A stretch of 64,000 nt of DNA. Source: Blautia obeum ATCC 29174. Its GTDB lineage: Bacteria; Bacillota; Clostridia; Lachnospirales; Lachnospiraceae. The DNA lies in contig NZ_CP102265.1 of NCBI RefSeq assembly GCF_025147765.1, forward strand, positions 3,571,001 to 3,635,000. The letters run 5' to 3'. Of the stretch, positions 25,748-33,895 are shown piece after piece; the first letter of the stretch is position 1; every line of letters begins with the position of its first letter. A program made the translations under genes and the position numbers. The notes beneath the pieces were generated by a model. It worked only from the letters and a program-made list of their open reading frames with translations, was not told the DNA's origin and did no database searches.

Positions 25748-25840
25748 GGAAAGATGTTTCCCTTATCTGTGATTCACATTATAGGAGAGATATTTCCCTT
25801 TGTCAAGATTAATTTTTATTTTTTAGGAGACACATTTCCC
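25748..25840. promoter_or_regulatory. Three repeated palindromic operator-like boxes
   Basis: GGAAAGATGTTTCCC (25748-25762), GGAGAGATATTTCCC (25784-25798) and GGAGACACATTTCCC (25826-25840) share the pattern GGARA-N5-TTTCCC. A weaker match GGAAATTCATTTCAC is at 25694-25708. They are spaced 36 and 42 bp between starts and lie between the divergent Y-polymerase and XRE genes. They are the obvious candidate binding sites of the XRE repressor. Confidence 0.75.
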
Positions 25841-25899
25841 GTTTTGCCTTGAAGCGGCTAATGAAACTTATAAGACAAGGCTTAGAAAGAGGTATGTTT

Positions 25900-26319
25900 A
25901 TGACATTCGGTGAAAAAGTAAGATCATTAAGAAAAGAAAAAAAGATGAGTCAGCAGGAACTGGCCAGTATGGTTGGTGTTTCATATAGGACCATTCGATC
26001 CTGGGAAGTAGAAGGACGTTTTCCAAAACAAAATGTTCTGTATCAGAAACTGGCAGATGCATTACAGTGTGACGTTTCTTATCTCATGAGTGAGAATGAA
26101 GCTTTTATCACAGAAGCATCCGAACAGTTTGGTAACCGTGGTGCCAGACAGGCTCAGCAGATTCTGGAACAGGCTGCAGCTATGTTTGCCGGTGGATCAC
26201 TGACAGACGAAGATAAAATAGCTTTTATGGATGAGATCCAGAGCCTTTATCTGGATTCCAAAAGACGTGCAAAGAAATTTACACCGAAAAAATATCTGAA
26301 AAACCAAGAGGAAAAATAA
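25900..26319 (+). CDS. XRE-family repressor (ImmR/LexA-like role)
   Basis: The start MTFGEKVRSLRKEKKMSQQELASMVG at ATG 25900 follows AGAGGT. The 139-aa protein has an N-terminal Cro/C1-type helix-turn-helix (residues 5-60, with SYRTIRSWEVEGRFPKQNVLYQKLADAL) and a helical C-terminus (FGNRGARQAQQILEQAAAMFAGGSLTDEDK). This resembles the repressors of the Xre-ImmA modules that keep ICEs and prophages silent. The ImmA-type protease gene follows. It probably binds the three boxes in its own leader. In ICEBs1 the ImmA protease cleaves ImmR after DNA damage, and the same logic is inferred here. Confidence 0.9.
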   Translation: MTFGEKVRSLRKEKKMSQQELASMVGVSYRTIRSWEVEGRFPKQNVLYQKLADALQCDVSYLMSENEAFITEASEQFGNRGARQAQQILEQAAAMFAGGSLTDEDKIAFMDEIQSLYLDSKRRAKKFTPKKYLKNQEEK

Positions 26320-26410
26320 TAGAAGGCGGGATTATTGTACACCTAATCTGTTACCTTATAGTTACAAGGATATTTCTGCCCTTTTATTTTTTACTTTTGA
26401 GGTGATTTAT

Positions 26411-26926
26411 TTGAGAAACACTTACATATATACAGAAACAAAGAAATTAATCAAGAAATATGGAACCCGAGATCCATTTGAGATCATGGATCAGATGAAC
26501 ATTGTTGTCGGGGAAACTTCCAGATATAAGACACTGAAAGGATATTGTTTTATGAGCTGCAAGACGATCTATGTCATGATCAGTAGTTTCCTTTCAGAAG
26601 AAGAAAAGATGATTGTTGCCGCTCATGAATTAGGACATATCATCCTGCATCGTTCCCAGCTGAAAATGGCTCCAATGCAAGATGATACACTCTATAATAT
26701 GACGGATAATACAGAATACCAGGCCAATCTGTTTGCTGCCGATCTTCTGATTGATGATGAGGAGATCGAAGATATGGTTCAGAACGAAGACCTGGATTAT
26801 TTCGGACTCTGCAGTTCTCTGAATGCAACTCCGGAACTCATGAGCTTTAAACTATACAGCCTGACAAAACGAGGCCAGGCTTATCATATGCCGATGGAGA
26901 TTCAGAGTAATTTCCTGGCAAAATAA
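26411..26926 (+). CDS. ImmA/IrrE-family metallopeptidase
   Basis: The likely start is TTG 26411, six bases after GAGGTG; the GTG at 26402 overlaps that box. The roughly 171-aa protein carries the zincin motif HELGHIILH and a downstream acidic ligand region (DNTEYQANLFAADLLID), the hallmark of ImmA/IrrE peptidases. It is expected to cleave the XRE repressor encoded just upstream and so switch on the element. The pair is separated by about 90 bp. Confidence 0.92.
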   Translation: MRNTYIYTETKKLIKKYGTRDPFEIMDQMNIVVGETSRYKTLKGYCFMSCKTIYVMISSFLSEEEKMIVAAHELGHIILHRSQLKMAPMQDDTLYNMTDNTEYQANLFAADLLIDDEEIEDMVQNEDLDYFGLCSSLNATPELMSFKLYSLTKRGQAYHMPMEIQSNFLAK

Positions 26927-26991
26927 TAAAGGATAAGCGCATTCTACAATAAGAAAACTATAGATTTATCTCACTGAAAGGAGGAACATTT

Positions 26992-27645
26992 ATGTCAAGA
27001 CATCATATAGAAAAGGTAACTTGTCCTTCCTGCCATCATGAGGGGGATTTTGAACTCTGGGACAGTATTAATACTGCACTGGATCCTGAAATGAAAGAGA
27101 AGGTACTTAATCAATCTATTTTCCTTTATACCTGCCCGAGCTGTGGAGAGACCTTTCGTTTAAACTACTCCACACTCTATCACCAGATGGAAGATCTTGT
27201 CATGATTTATCTGGTTCCTGAATCAGAAGTAAAGAAGACATATGAAATATTTTATGAAAAAAATACTTTGGCTGATTATCGTACCGAAAAGTACTTATAC
27301 CGGATTGTGACATCAGCAAATCAGCTCGTTGAAAAGATCCAGATCTTTGATGCAGGTAAAGATGACAGGGTAATGGAACTTGTTAAATTACTTGCGACAG
27401 ATTCTATTCTCAAAAATGATCCCGATATAGAATTTGATGAACTGCGCTTTGCTGTCGACGACGACGGAACAAATATTCTTGTAATCATTAATAAGGGTGA
27501 GATTACTGGTGCAGTTGACATTGACAATATGTATGAATTTGCTTCTTCACACTGCAATGATTTCAAGGATCTCCGCGATGATGATGAAATAGTTATCAAT
27601 AGGGAGTGGATCCTTAACAAACTTGCCGAAGCAGAAAACGAATAG
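26992..27645 (+). CDS. CpXC-domain protein
   Basis: The 217-aa protein starts MSRHHIEKVTCPSCHHEGDFELWDSIN behind AAAGGAGG. The first CPSC and later CPSCGETF near residue 45 form the CpXC zinc-binding domain. The remainder (SEVKKTYEIFYEKN, then IEFDELRFAVDDDGTNILVI) is typical of the CpXC family found in clostridial accessory regions. It is the third gene of the plus-strand immunity operon. The function is unknown, probably regulatory or protein-binding. Confidence 0.8.
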   Translation: MSRHHIEKVTCPSCHHEGDFELWDSINTALDPEMKEKVLNQSIFLYTCPSCGETFRLNYSTLYHQMEDLVMIYLVPESEVKKTYEIFYEKNTLADYRTEKYLYRIVTSANQLVEKIQIFDAGKDDRVMELVKLLATDSILKNDPDIEFDELRFAVDDDGTNILVIINKGEITGAVDIDNMYEFASSHCNDFKDLRDDDEIVINREWILNKLAEAENE

Positions 27646-27680
27646 TATATTTGGTGGCTACACCCCCAAGCCCCTGTGGA

Positions 27681-27730
27681 ATCAATAACGCCGGTACTGG
27701 ATATCAAAATCCCGCACCGGCGTTATTGAT
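27681..27730. terminator. Perfect 15-bp inverted repeat after the CpXC gene
   Basis: ATCAATAACGCCGGT (27681-27695) pairs perfectly with ACCGGCGTTATTGAT (27716-27730) around a 20-nt loop. It lies between the convergent ends of the CpXC gene and the gene at 27807, so a bidirectional terminator is likely although the T-run is poor. Such perfect symmetry could also be a protein-binding site. Confidence 0.55.
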
Positions 27731-27806
27731 TGTAATTATCTTACTTTGATATAATCATAAACTGTCAGCTCTGCAAACTTGAATTTATCTTGCAATTAGA
27801 AACCAT

Positions 27807-28241
27807 TTATCTTGTATATGGTTCAGTGTCTTTTCCATCATATACAAATGCTTTTATATCCGTATTTTCATCAACCTCAGCATGAATACCTACCGTGTAT
27901 TCTTTATCTGTAACATTCTGAAAAGAATAGCAACCGCCAGCAGGAATACTGTCAGATACAAGTTCCTGTTTTCCTTCACAGAGCAGATGTACAGTAATGT
28001 CAAAATCGTTTCTGTTCTGGACTGTCAACACGCCTGTATTAGACAAAATTTTTGCGTCAGAATATGTAATTACATAGGAATCAGGCGTTGACTTTTCCGC
28101 ACAGACCACAGAACACTCCCACTGTGTCTTTGCTTTTGCTTTTCGATAGGCTTCCGAAGACTTATATGTTGAAAATATAATCATTGTACTTATAGCAAGA
28201 ATGCCAATGATGACAAACGCTATTGTTACTTTTTTCTTCAC
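27807..28241 (-). CDS. Small membrane-anchored extracytoplasmic protein
   Basis: The best start is GTG 28241, seven bases after GGAGGT; an ATG seven codons-region upstream at 28247 sits on the ribosome site. The roughly 144-aa protein has an N-terminal membrane helix (VTIAFVIIGILAISTMIIFSTY) followed by an extracytoplasmic beta-rich domain (YSDAKILSNTGVLTVQNRNDFDITVHLLCEGKQELV). I do not recognise a family. It is followed downstream only by the 27681 inverted repeat. It is cargo of the element with unknown function. Confidence 0.65.
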   Translation of the reverse strand: MKKKVTIAFVIIGILAISTMIIFSTYKSSEAYRKAKAKTQWECSVVCAEKSTPDSYVITYSDAKILSNTGVLTVQNRNDFDITVHLLCEGKQELVSDSIPAGGCYSFQNVTDKEYTVGIHAEVDENTDIKAFVYDGKDTEPYTR

Positions 28242-28298
28242 AACCATCACCTCCACACACAAATCCCGGTTTTCTCAATTCTCCAAACTGGAATTTGG

Positions 28299-28910
28299 CT
28301 ATTTCGTTGCAACAATACTTATCCAATGATTTTTTGCATTTGAATACGTTTTGATCTCTGTAAAACCCGCTTCTTTCAAAGCGGCAACAAGTTGTTTAGA
28401 TGTGTAAATCTTCATACCATTGATCATCTTTGTCCATTTTTCATCTGCGGCATTCGTTCCGTCACTCTCGTTACAAATCAGGAATATGCCTTCGCTTTTC
28501 AGCACACGGTTGACCTCGGAAAAGCATTTTACTAATCCTGGCCAAAAGTAAACTGTTTCGAAGGCAGAAACATAATCAAAAGTCGCGTCAGAAAAGGGTA
28601 CAGCAGATACATCTCCTTGAACTACATTACATTTCCCTTGTTTAATGGCGAGGGCGTTCAATTTTTGAGATTCTGCCACACTAACCTCAGAATAATCCAT
28701 TCCTGTCACGTGGCCATTTCTACATCTATCAAGCCAGACCGCAATATTTGCTCCGCCGCCACAGCCAACGTCCAGAACTTCAGCATCAGACTTTGCGGAG
28801 ATATTTGAGAATCCCCATTGCGATAATTTGGCGTGACCGCTGTTCATCATCTTCGTCATCAATTTTCCGCCGAAGCCTTGTGGCTTACGGGTATTTTCAA
28901 AAAATCTCAT
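28299..28910 (-). CDS. Class I SAM-dependent methyltransferase
   Basis: The start MRFFENTRKPQGFGGKLM at ATG 28910 follows GGAGGAA. The roughly 203-aa protein has the SAM-binding motif I VLDVGCGGGANI (near residue 45), motif II VTGMDYSEVSV, and the post-motif III region FDYVSAFETVYFWPGL. It resembles UbiE/Methyltransf_11 proteins acting on small molecules. The substrate is unknown. It is one of several single-gene cargo units in this part of the element. Confidence 0.85.
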   Translation of the reverse strand: MRFFENTRKPQGFGGKLMTKMMNSGHAKLSQWGFSNISAKSDAEVLDVGCGGGANIAVWLDRCRNGHVTGMDYSEVSVAESQKLNALAIKQGKCNVVQGDVSAVPFSDATFDYVSAFETVYFWPGLVKCFSEVNRVLKSEGIFLICNESDGTNAADEKWTKMINGMKIYTSKQLVAALKEAGFTEIKTYSNAKNHWISIVATK

Positions 28911-29054
28911 TACAGAATTCCTCCTCCACAAATACCGGTTTTCTTAATTCGACAAGAATTCTATATCTCTTCTTTAGCGATATTATGTATTTGGGTTCTT
29001 CCTCAGTCAATATATTAGATTCCTTTTTCATCTCCATCTATTTTTCTGTCCCCT

Positions 29055-29426
29055 TCAATAAAATATCTCATCCAAGTCGCGTATAGACACATCGCTTTTC
29101 CTATACCACTTTGCAAATTTTCGATATATCCTTGTCGGGGGAATTACCATACTTAGCAGCATCCATACACACATCCAAAAAATTCCTATAGTTGCACCAA
29201 AAGCACAGTAAATAAATTCTTTAAAAATAACAAGAAGAACAACTGATGGCACTATAAATCCAGCTAATACACCGATTAATTGAAACCAAAATGTAAATTT
29301 GTATGATCTTATAAATTTATTATAATTCTCCTCAAGTAATATTTCTTTTGCAAAATCCTTCATGTCCAAGTTCTGTCGTAGATTTTCTAATGAAGCATTC
29401 GCTTGGATTAAGTCTCTTTTCTGCAT
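29055..29426 (-). CDS. Small two-helix membrane protein
   Basis: The start MQKRDLIQANASLENLRQNLDM is at ATG 29426, with AGGAG upstream; a GTG three codons earlier is possible. The roughly 123-aa protein has a helical cytoplasmic N-terminus, two membrane helices (TFWFQLIGVLAGFIVPSVVLLVI and FGATIGIFWMCVWMLLSMVI) and a basic C-terminus with YRKFAKWYRKSD. No family is recognised. It may be accessory cargo. Confidence 0.55.
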   Translation of the reverse strand: MQKRDLIQANASLENLRQNLDMKDFAKEILLEENYNKFIRSYKFTFWFQLIGVLAGFIVPSVVLLVIFKEFIYCAFGATIGIFWMCVWMLLSMVIPPTRIYRKFAKWYRKSDVSIRDLDEIFY

Positions 29427-29611
29427 ATTCCTCACTTCTCCTAATTTTTTCTGCCTATAAAAATTATCTTGTTACAACAATCTCCTCCTCAAATTTCAAT
29501 TTTCTTGATTCTGTAAACTGGAAGTTATAGCCTGTCAGAGTAATATATCATACCAGATTGTCATTCTAATAGAAATCCATCTTATTGCAAAGCATAAAAT
29601 TTTTCTTTTCT

Positions 29612-30238
29612 CTAGAAAGTTTTTTCCCAGTCCTCATCTGTATATGAAACTTCTTCATTCATTAGATTTCCGCCAACTACTAATTTCCCTGTATCGACAT
29701 TATAAATATTTAGATAAATTGAATAATCAGGATTGCCATCTAATATCTGATACATGGCACAATATATAGCTGTTTTTCCAACGCATGAAAAAGCTTTTTT
29801 AAATGAAAGCTCTTGATCATAGTACATATTAATAGTGTTATATGAATCATTACAACACATATCATACTTCTGATTGATACCTGTTAATACTGCCTTTTGA
29901 TCATCTATATGTTTTTCAACATATCCTTTCCAATACTCAATTTCTTCCTGAGTAGCAACCATATTAACTTGTCCGTCAATACATTCGATTTTCTGATAAT
30001 TTCCGTCACTGTTTTCTTTAAGATAGTCAACTAGTGCTTCTTCATCATACCCAGACAATCCTTCAAACTGTTCTGGAAAAACAATTTCTATTGTATCTTC
30101 TAAAACTGTAGGGTTCTTTATTACATTACTTTCCTTTTCGTTTACAGATTCCGTCACAGTGTCTATTTCTTTACTACACGCCGTCAAGAATGTGCATACT
30201 AACACAACAACTAGTACAGTAAGAGTGCGTTTTTTCAT
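29612..30238 (-). CDS. Lipoprotein of unknown function
   Basis: The 208-aa protein starts MKKRTLTVLVVVLVCTFLTAC, a signal peptide with a lipobox (LTAC) so the mature protein is lipid-anchored at Cys21. The start follows GGAGG. The rest is acidic and beta/helical (GLSGYDEEALVDYLKENSDG, then YSIYLNIYNVDTGKLVVGGNLMNEEVSYTDEDW). It does not match a family I can name. It is probably a surface-exposed cargo protein. Confidence 0.65.
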   Translation of the reverse strand: MKKRTLTVLVVVLVCTFLTACSKEIDTVTESVNEKESNVIKNPTVLEDTIEIVFPEQFEGLSGYDEEALVDYLKENSDGNYQKIECIDGQVNMVATQEEIEYWKGYVEKHIDDQKAVLTGINQKYDMCCNDSYNTINMYYDQELSFKKAFSCVGKTAIYCAMYQILDGNPDYSIYLNIYNVDTGKLVVGGNLMNEEVSYTDEDWEKTF

Positions 30239-30258
30239 GATTTTTCCTCCGTTTTTTG

Positions 30259-30387
30259 CTATTCTCTGTATTCAAACAACATATCATAATCCTTAATTAT
30301 GATTTTGTGCTGTTCCTCATCAGTTAAGTAATTCTCATTATTCTCTTTTGCAACTTCCGATTTGCACTTCAAATCGTTTTCTTTATT
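30259..30387 (-). pseudogene. Possible C-terminal gene remnant
   Basis: A frame without a good start codon reads ENDLKCKSEVAKENN, then LTDEEQHKIIIKDYDMLFEYRE, then stop, immediately upstream of the lipoprotein gene. A stop codon lies just before it. It looks like the tail of a lost gene, or spurious coding by chance. Confidence 0.25.
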
Positions 30388-30402
30388 CTATCATAGCATC
30401 CA

Positions 30403-30801
30403 TTATTCCGCCATCAGTTTTTCGAACCAGGTATCCATGACAATGATAAACTGGCCTGCTCCTGGCAATTCTTGCAGCATTTCATCAAGAGTTTTCTGTT
30501 TCACATATTTCTGCACATACACCCAACAGGCAACGCTACTGGCTTCTGATACAATGTCAGCTATGGTTTTGCGCATAAGCTCTTCAAATTCAGTAATTTC
30601 TTCTTTTGGGACAACATCATACAGTGTTGGTGCCTGATGACTTAATTTTACGCTATGTTCATTTGCATCTTTAAGCAGATTCTTAACTTTTTCTCTTGAA
30701 TCCTCCGGTACTTTCATGTACTCCCACATAAATGCTACCACGTCGGACGGTGTGTCTTTTTTAAGTGGTGGTAACTGAATATAATCATTGTTTTCGCTCA
30801 T
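30403..30801 (-). CDS. Uncharacterised soluble protein of the maintenance region
   Basis: The start MSENNDYIQLPPLKKDTPSDVVAFMWEY at ATG 30801 follows GAGGAGG with 8-nt spacing; earlier Mets lack one. The 132-aa protein is acidic and helical (EELMRKTIADIVSEASSVACWVYVQKYVKQKTLDEMLQEL). No family is recognised. It lies directly downstream of a small membrane protein and RepA genes with a 13-nt gap, so it likely belongs to that operon. Confidence 0.65.
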   Translation of the reverse strand: MSENNDYIQLPPLKKDTPSDVVAFMWEYMKVPEDSREKVKNLLKDANEHSVKLSHQAPTLYDVVPKEEITEFEELMRKTIADIVSEASSVACWVYVQKYVKQKTLDEMLQELPGAGQFIIVMDTWFEKLMAE

Positions 30802-30814
30802 TTTCATATCCTCC

Positions 30815-31111
30815 TCACGATATAATAAAATCAATAATATGTTCTCTTGTCATGTCCAGTACAGTATCTACGAACACTCCTGCAAACAGGATCAGATACA
30901 GAATAACACTCAGCGCAAACAGGAATGCAACCTGTACCCAGTCATGGTAACAGTATGCAGTTGCTATAATCAACAAGGTGAATATAAAACCAAGGATTCC
31001 CCTTACAACCGCATAAGTCTGTACTGCCATCTTCACTGCCAGACCGATCACAAAAAGGATCAGCCATACCGGCAGTAATAATATCTTTCCAGCAAGTTTT
31101 AAAATAAACAT
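30815..31111 (-). CDS. Small membrane protein downstream of repA
   Basis: The start MFILKLAGKILLLPVWLILFVIGLAVK is at ATG 31111, with GGAGG five bases upstream; a GTG two codons earlier overlaps that box. The 98-aa protein has two or three membrane helices (residues 3-30, about 40-60 and 65-85). Similar small membrane proteins sit beside repA in clostridial ICEs. It lies about 10 nt downstream of repA. Function unknown. Confidence 0.7.
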   Translation of the reverse strand: MFILKLAGKILLLPVWLILFVIGLAVKMAVQTYAVVRGILGFIFTLLIIATAYCYHDWVQVAFLFALSVILYLILFAGVFVDTVLDMTREHIIDFIIS

Positions 31112-31120
31112 GTGCACCTC

Positions 31121-32119
31121 CTATCTTACCAGTCCTGGCATATCATGGTTCACCTCTGCCTGATAATACCCGTTCATCGTTGACGGTGCATTAAACAGGG
31201 CTGCTAATAAATATTTCTTGATGTTCTTCACCTTTGTGGTGTTACCACTCATACAGTGTAAGACATACTCGATATGTGAATAGGTCAGCATCAGAAATTT
31301 TTTCTTCACCAGTGATGCCGGATACCAGTTGCTGGCAATCAGGATTTTGTCATTTTTACACATCACAGTCTCTACGATCAGATTCACGATTTCATCTACC
31401 TGTCGCATATCGTCATGATGGGTTACTTCCAGTGATTCATAATCAATGGTCTCTTTGACAAGGTTTTCATAAGCCTGATAATCCTCAGAGTGATTATCGC
31501 TATCAAATCTTTTCTCATCCACAGATATGATATGATTAGATTTATTATCATTCATTTCAGTATCACTAAGATTAGTATTATTAGGGTTTGAAATGTAAAC
31601 TTCTTGAAGTTTGTTTTCGGGACTTCTAGAAGTTTGATTTTGGGACTTCATGAAGTTTGAATTGTAAACTTCTGTAGATTCCTCATTTTCCACAGAAGTT
31701 TGTTTTTTAAACTTCTTTAATTCCTCTCCAAATTTTTTCTCATCTGTTTTCTCAGGCATAAAGGTTTTCACGTAGATAACGTTCACCTTTCCAAATCCCT
31801 GTCTGCGTTTCTCAATCAGACCAATTCCTGTTTCGTCATCCAGTTCTCTCATGGATTTAATGGCTTTATTTCTGCCACAGTTCAGTAATTCCATGATATC
31901 TTCGATGGAAAAGTAGATATATGCTCTGTTTTTGTCGTCAAACCACTGATTCTTGATGGAAAGAGACATTCGATCCAACATCAGTCCATATAAAATTTTA
32001 GCATCGCTCGATAAATCTTTAAAATAACTGTCTGTAAATAATACTTTTGGTATGCGGTAGAAGCTGAACTGATCAGCTTCGGTACCGTAAAAATAATTAA
32101 ATGTCATTTTTTTCTCCAT
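31121..32119 (-). CDS. repA: RepA_N-type replication initiator
   Basis: The 332-aa protein has the RepA N-terminal winged-helix domain (FSFYRIPKVLFTDSYFKDLSSDAKILYGLMLDRMSLSIKN, then INVIYVKTF-like region), residues 1-125. The middle (130-220) is a low-complexity polar linker, and a conserved C-terminal domain follows. The start ATG 32119 has GGAGG six bases upstream. RepA_N proteins initiate plasmid replication at iterons inside their own gene, and the linker-coding DNA here contains such repeats (31597-31715). It suggests that the excised element can replicate autonomously. Confidence 0.92.
   Translation of the reverse strand: MEKKMTFNYFYGTEADQFSFYRIPKVLFTDSYFKDLSSDAKILYGLMLDRMSLSIKNQWFDDKNRAYIYFSIEDIMELLNCGRNKAIKSMRELDDETGIGLIEKRRQGFGKVNVIYVKTFMPEKTDEKKFGEELKKFKKQTSVENEESTEVYNSNFMKSQNQTSRSPENKLQEVYISNPNNTNLSDTEMNDNKSNHIISVDEKRFDSDNHSEDYQAYENLVKETIDYESLEVTHHDDMRQVDEIVNLIVETVMCKNDKILIASNWYPASLVKKKFLMLTYSHIEYVLHCMSGNTTKVKNIKKYLLAALFNAPSTMNGYYQAEVNHDMPGLVR
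31597..31715. repeat. Iteron-like repeats inside repA (candidate replication origin)
   Basis: The pattern ACTTCnnGAAGTTTG begins at 31599, 31622 and 31645, exactly 23 bp apart, with a partial fourth ACTTC at 31668 and an inverted pair GAAGTTTG/AAACTTC at 31695-31715. A 23-bp period is not a multiple of three, so the repeats are kept for the DNA, not the protein. RepA_N plasmid origins are known to lie inside the rep gene. Confidence 0.75.
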
Positions 32120-32140
32120 AATTTCCTCCTTTCATTTTCT

Positions 32141-32186
32141 GCTAAGAAGTCCTCTTTTTAAACTTCTTTGACTTTGTTTTCTTAGC
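32141..32186. promoter_or_regulatory. Inverted repeat between parB and repA
   Basis: GCTAAGAA (32141-32148) pairs with TTCTTAGC (32179-32186). Inside, GAAGT and AAACTTC repeat the iteron core. The site lies just upstream of the repA ribosome site and is a candidate for autoregulation of repA by RepA, or a transcription attenuator. Confidence 0.5.
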
Positions 32187-32197
32187 TTTTTCTATCC

Positions 32198-33106
32198 TTA
32201 ACAGGACTGTTCCTGCATCCATTTTTCTAATAATGATTCAATCACCTGCTCCATATCTTTGGCTGTATAATCATCCGGAAAGTACTTTGTTAGTTTCTTT
32301 TCTGAGAAAGTGAGAGACCGGGATACTTTCTTTGCCATCACACAGTTATTGAAAATCGATAACATCTGAATCTGATTAATTGGTCCATTATTCAGTTGAT
32401 TTCTAAGTGCTGCAATCTGTTTGGGCTTGATAAATCCAGTGTCGCTGATATATTCGTAAATCCATTCCTGTACTTCCTTATCGATGTAGGAGATATCGAC
32501 AGCAACCGTGAACTGAAGCTTTTTGTTATCTACCAGATCAAGAAGTTCTGGTATCAACTCTGTCAGTCTAATGTAACGAGTCACCTGCACACTGCTTATT
32601 CCAACTTGCTCACCCAATAATTCTCGTGACTTTTTACCTAACTTGTGTTCATTTTGTACACAAGTTAAATCTGTTCTGACACCCTGTCTTTTCATTGCCT
32701 CAAGTTTCATCTTATAAGCAAAAGCTTTCTCACTCGGCAACAGTTCCTCTCGCTGAATGTTAGCGTCCACCATCGCCACAATGGCATCATCATCCGATAA
32801 TTCTCTTACGATTGCCGGAATAGTCGTAAGTCCTGCCAGCTGTGCTGCATGCATTCTTCTGTGACCGGATACCATTTCATATTCTTCATTTTCATCCATG
32901 CGAAGTAGTACCGGTGTCAGTACTCCATTGATCTTTACGCTTTCAACCAGGTCCTGCATCTTCTCATCATCCAGCACCTTGAACGGATGATTCTTAAACG
33001 GATGGATCTTACTAATTTCAATTTCCATTGCTGACTCTTCATTTACCACACCAAGCAGTTCATCAATACTTGCCAGTTTAATCTTTTCGCCACTTCTATT
33101 TTTCAT
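32198..33106 (-). CDS. ParB-family partition protein (element copy 1)
   Basis: The 302-aa protein has the ParB N-terminal motifs (IEISKIHPFKNHPFKVLDDEKMQDLVESVKINGVL, then YEMVSGHRRMHAAQLAG) and a central helix-turn-helix (LGEQVGISSVQVTRYIRLTELIPELLDLVD). The GHRR box is intact, as needed for CTP-dependent clamp loading in the family. The start ATG 33106 follows GGAGG and overlaps the end of parA by 11 nt. Together with ParA it likely segregates the replicating element. Confidence 0.93.
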   Translation of the reverse strand: MKNRSGEKIKLASIDELLGVVNEESAMEIEISKIHPFKNHPFKVLDDEKMQDLVESVKINGVLTPVLLRMDENEEYEMVSGHRRMHAAQLAGLTTIPAIVRELSDDDAIVAMVDANIQREELLPSEKAFAYKMKLEAMKRQGVRTDLTCVQNEHKLGKKSRELLGEQVGISSVQVTRYIRLTELIPELLDLVDNKKLQFTVAVDISYIDKEVQEWIYEYISDTGFIKPKQIAALRNQLNNGPINQIQMLSIFNNCVMAKKVSRSLTFSEKKLTKYFPDDYTAKDMEQVIESLLEKWMQEQSC

Positions 33107-33881
33107 TCTTCAAAACCTCCTGTGTCAATTTCATATATGCCTCGGCAACTTTTCCTTTCGGACAGTGCATGTAAATACTTTTTCCCTCTGCACTTGTCTC
33201 AGCAGCTTTTACGGACATCGGGATCACATTTTCAAATACTTCAATCTGGCTTCCGTAGGTTGTATGTACTCTCGATGCAATGTCCCTTGCGTAATTGGTT
33301 CTGAAATCTACCATAGTCAAGAGAATGCCCTCAATCGCCAGTTTCCGGTTCAGTCTCTTCTTTACTGTAAGAATTGTCTTAATCAGCTGTTGAAGTCCTT
33401 TAACAGGCAGATATGCAGCCTGTACAGGTATCAGCACAGAATCGGAAGAGACCAGTGCATTGATTGTCATCATACCAAGACTTGGCATACAGTCAATCAG
33501 GATATAATCGTATCGGGATCTTATCGCATCGATATATTCCTTCATGATCATTTCCCTGCTCATAACATTTCCCATCGTTACTTCCAGGGCAGAAAGCTCA
33601 ATATTTGCCGGAAGAAGATCTACATTTTCCTGGTGATGTAAGATACCATCTTCCAGAGAGATTTCTTCTTCATTGATGACATCCATCATGATCGTTGCCA
33701 GTGTGATGCGAAGATCATCCGGTTCCTCATATCCAAGACTTGCAGTTAAACTTCCCTGTGGATCCGCGTCGATTAGCAACACTTTCTTACCTTCTCTTGC
33801 CAGTCCTATGCCTACATTTACGGTTGTGGTGGTCTTTCCGACTCCGCCTTTCTGGTTTACTACGGATATAATTTTACACAT
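33096..33881 (-). CDS. ParA-family ATPase (element)
   Basis: The start MCKIISVVNQKGGVGKTTTTVNVG at ATG 33881 follows AAAGGAGG. The 261-aa protein carries the deviant Walker A KGGVGKTT, Walker A' IDCMPSLGM and VLLIDADPQGSLTASLGYE. It is a Soj/ParA-type partition ATPase. A longer frame from 33923 has no ribosome site. It is flanked on both sides by ParB-type genes, an unusual layout of one ATPase with two different DNA-binding partners. Confidence 0.95.
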   Translation of the reverse strand: MCKIISVVNQKGGVGKTTTTVNVGIGLAREGKKVLLIDADPQGSLTASLGYEEPDDLRITLATIMMDVINEEEISLEDGILHHQENVDLLPANIELSALEVTMGNVMSREMIMKEYIDAIRSRYDYILIDCMPSLGMMTINALVSSDSVLIPVQAAYLPVKGLQQLIKTILTVKKRLNRKLAIEGILLTMVDFRTNYARDIASRVHTTYGSQIEVFENVIPMSVKAAETSAEGKSIYMHCPKGKVAEAYMKLTQEVLKNEK

Positions 33882-33895
33882 AATTTCTTCCTCCT

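Noticed and set aside
31597..31715. CRISPR array (regular 23-bp period)
   Set aside because: The repeats are tandem without spacers and lie inside a coding gene; they fit iterons, and no cas gene is present.
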